NCBI GenBank assembly: GCA_964458085.1
Contig: CAYWFF010000001.1
Span: 1-64,000, forward strand
Length of the DNA stretch: 64,000 nt
DNA from: CAYWFF01 sp964458085
Lineage (GTDB): Bacteria > Patescibacteriota > Microgenomatia > UBA8517
Direction: 5' to 3'
Program-made: the position numbers and the translations under genes
Notes under the pieces: generated by a model
The model's input: only the letters and a program-made list of their open reading frames with translations
Told to the model about the DNA's origin: nothing
Databases searched by the model: none
In this document: positions 63,348 to 64,000 of the stretch, piece after piece
Layout: each line of letters starts with the position of its first letter
Numbering within the stretch: position 1 is the stretch's first letter

Positions 63348-63752
63348 ATGTTACAAGGTTTTAAACAGTTTATACTCAAAGGTAACGTTGTAGATTTGGC
63401 AGTAGGTGTAGTTGTCGGCGTTGCATTCGGTTCAGTAGTGACTGCTCTTGTAGAAGACATTATTACCCCAATAATTGGAGTGTTTGGCGGTACACCTGAT
63501 TTTTCATCATTAAGTTTTACTATAAACAACAGCGAATTTTTTATCGGTCATTTTATTAATGCACTTCTTTCATTTGTCATTATTTCAGCTGTTATTTACT
63601 TTTTTGTGGTGATACCGATGAATAAACTGACGGCAGTTGCAAGAAAAGAGAAACCCGTAGACCCTACTACCAAAAAATGCCCGGAGTGCTTAAGCATAAT
63701 TCCGCTTGAAGCGAAACGATGTGCATATTGCACTTCGGCTCAGAAAAAATAA
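63348..63752 (+). CDS. mscL: Large-conductance mechanosensitive channel with zinc ribbon
   Basis: 134 residues: the N-terminal amphipathic helix (FKQFILKGNVVDLAVGVVVGVAFG), TM1 and TM2 (FINALLSFVIISAVIYFFVV) of MscL. The C-terminus adds a zinc ribbon (KKCPECLSIIPLEAKRCAYC), not present in typical MscL but common in CPR versions. TATAAT (63333-63338) with TTGCTT (63311-63316) lies 9 nt before the ATG. Confidence 0.94.
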   Translation: MLQGFKQFILKGNVVDLAVGVVVGVAFGSVVTALVEDIITPIIGVFGGTPDFSSLSFTINNSEFFIGHFINALLSFVIISAVIYFFVVIPMNKLTAVARKEKPVDPTTKKCPECLSIIPLEAKRCAYCTSAQKK

Positions 63753-63868
63753 GGATGTCTGTAAATTAAAATCAGTAATTTTAAAGAAATTTAGTTTTTA
63801 CATTTAAACATTTCAAGAATAATTTAAAATAAGTCTAATTTAGATACCCTTTTTGTTATACTTCTCTC

Positions 63869-64000
63869 ATGAATATGTTTAAGCCTACCACCTCAACATC
63901 TATCAAAGATTATTTTGACCGGCTTCCGGAAGAGAGAAAGGCAACGCTACTCTACTTACACAACTTTATACAAAAAACAGCACCAGCGCTTAAACCTATT
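63869..64000 (+). CDS. DUF1801-like protein, 5' part
   Basis: The first 44 codons before the window edge (SIKDYFDRLPEERKATLLYLHNFI region) fit the start of a DUF1801 protein, related to the complete one at 62772. TATACT (63857-63862) lies 6 nt before the ATG, the same leaderless arrangement. The rest is beyond the window. Confidence 0.65.
   Translation, partial: MNMFKPTTSTSIKDYFDRLPEERKATLLYLHNFIQKTAPALKPI

Overview
The window looks like chromosome from a small-genome Candidate Phyla Radiation (Patescibacteria) bacterium, most likely of the Microgenomates group. The basis is the AT-rich sequence, a compact glycolysis/pentose-phosphate gene set with an archaeal-type triosephosphate isomerase and a split transketolase, three adenosylcobalamin-dependent ribonucleotide reductases with no B12 synthesis genes in view, many small membrane or secreted proteins without known family, and a group I intron in a tRNA. 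TGA is used as an ordinary stop, which argues against the CPR lineages that recode it. Placement is inference from gene content; no marker gene such as 16S rRNA is present.

Layout. 1-0.7 kb: a VapBC toxin-antitoxin pair with phased operator motifs. 1.0-8.5 kb: an operon nrdR plus three tandem class II nrdJ paralogues. 8.8-11.2 kb: envelope and protease genes and a HEPN-like protein. 11.3-17.7 kb: two tandem class A penicillin-binding proteins and a membrane-anchored beta-lactamase-fold protein (peptidoglycan block). 17.8-24.7 kb: two HExxH proteins (one with a Tat signal), a kinase-fold protein with two acidic partners, and a D-2-hydroxyacid dehydrogenase. 24.8-36.9 kb: a central carbon block (PfkB kinase, class I aldolase, transketolase in two subunits, Rpe-like, RpiB, GAPDH, PGK, TPI) mixed with small membrane proteins, a LOG protein, a phosphatase and a glycosyltransferase. 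36.9-39.6 kb: glutaredoxin, CcdA, an EncFtn-like ferritin and a VIT1-type metal transporter. 39.6-41.8 kb: two near-identical cobalamin riboswitches controlling a DUF4430 lipoprotein-like protein plus an ECF-type S component, and a separate unknown Zn-ribbon protein.

41.96-57.8 kb: a tRNA-Asn(GUU) gene split by a 241-nt group I intron, followed by an integrated island. The island carries two large serine recombinases (the first one ends its reading frame inside the tRNA 3' end), a set of membrane/TPR proteins, and a leftward replication module (SpoVG-like protein, a DUF669-like protein, a Toprim primase-helicase with an apparent frameshift, and several unknown proteins). 57.9-64 kb: host genes again: a Ca2+/cation antiporter, a Kef-type K+/H+ antiporter, RibD-like reductase, VOC protein, DUF1801 proteins and MscL, with two decayed copies of one coding fragment between them.

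How the genes fit together: nucleotide reduction depends wholly on imported B12 in this window, and the riboswitch-controlled transporter 31 kb away is the obvious supply route; the CPYC glutaredoxin and CcdA could deliver electrons. Many monocistronic or operon-first genes have a TATAAT-like -10 box only 5-9 nt before the start codon, which suggests widespread leaderless mRNAs, while internal operon genes use classic AGGAGG ribosome binding sites.
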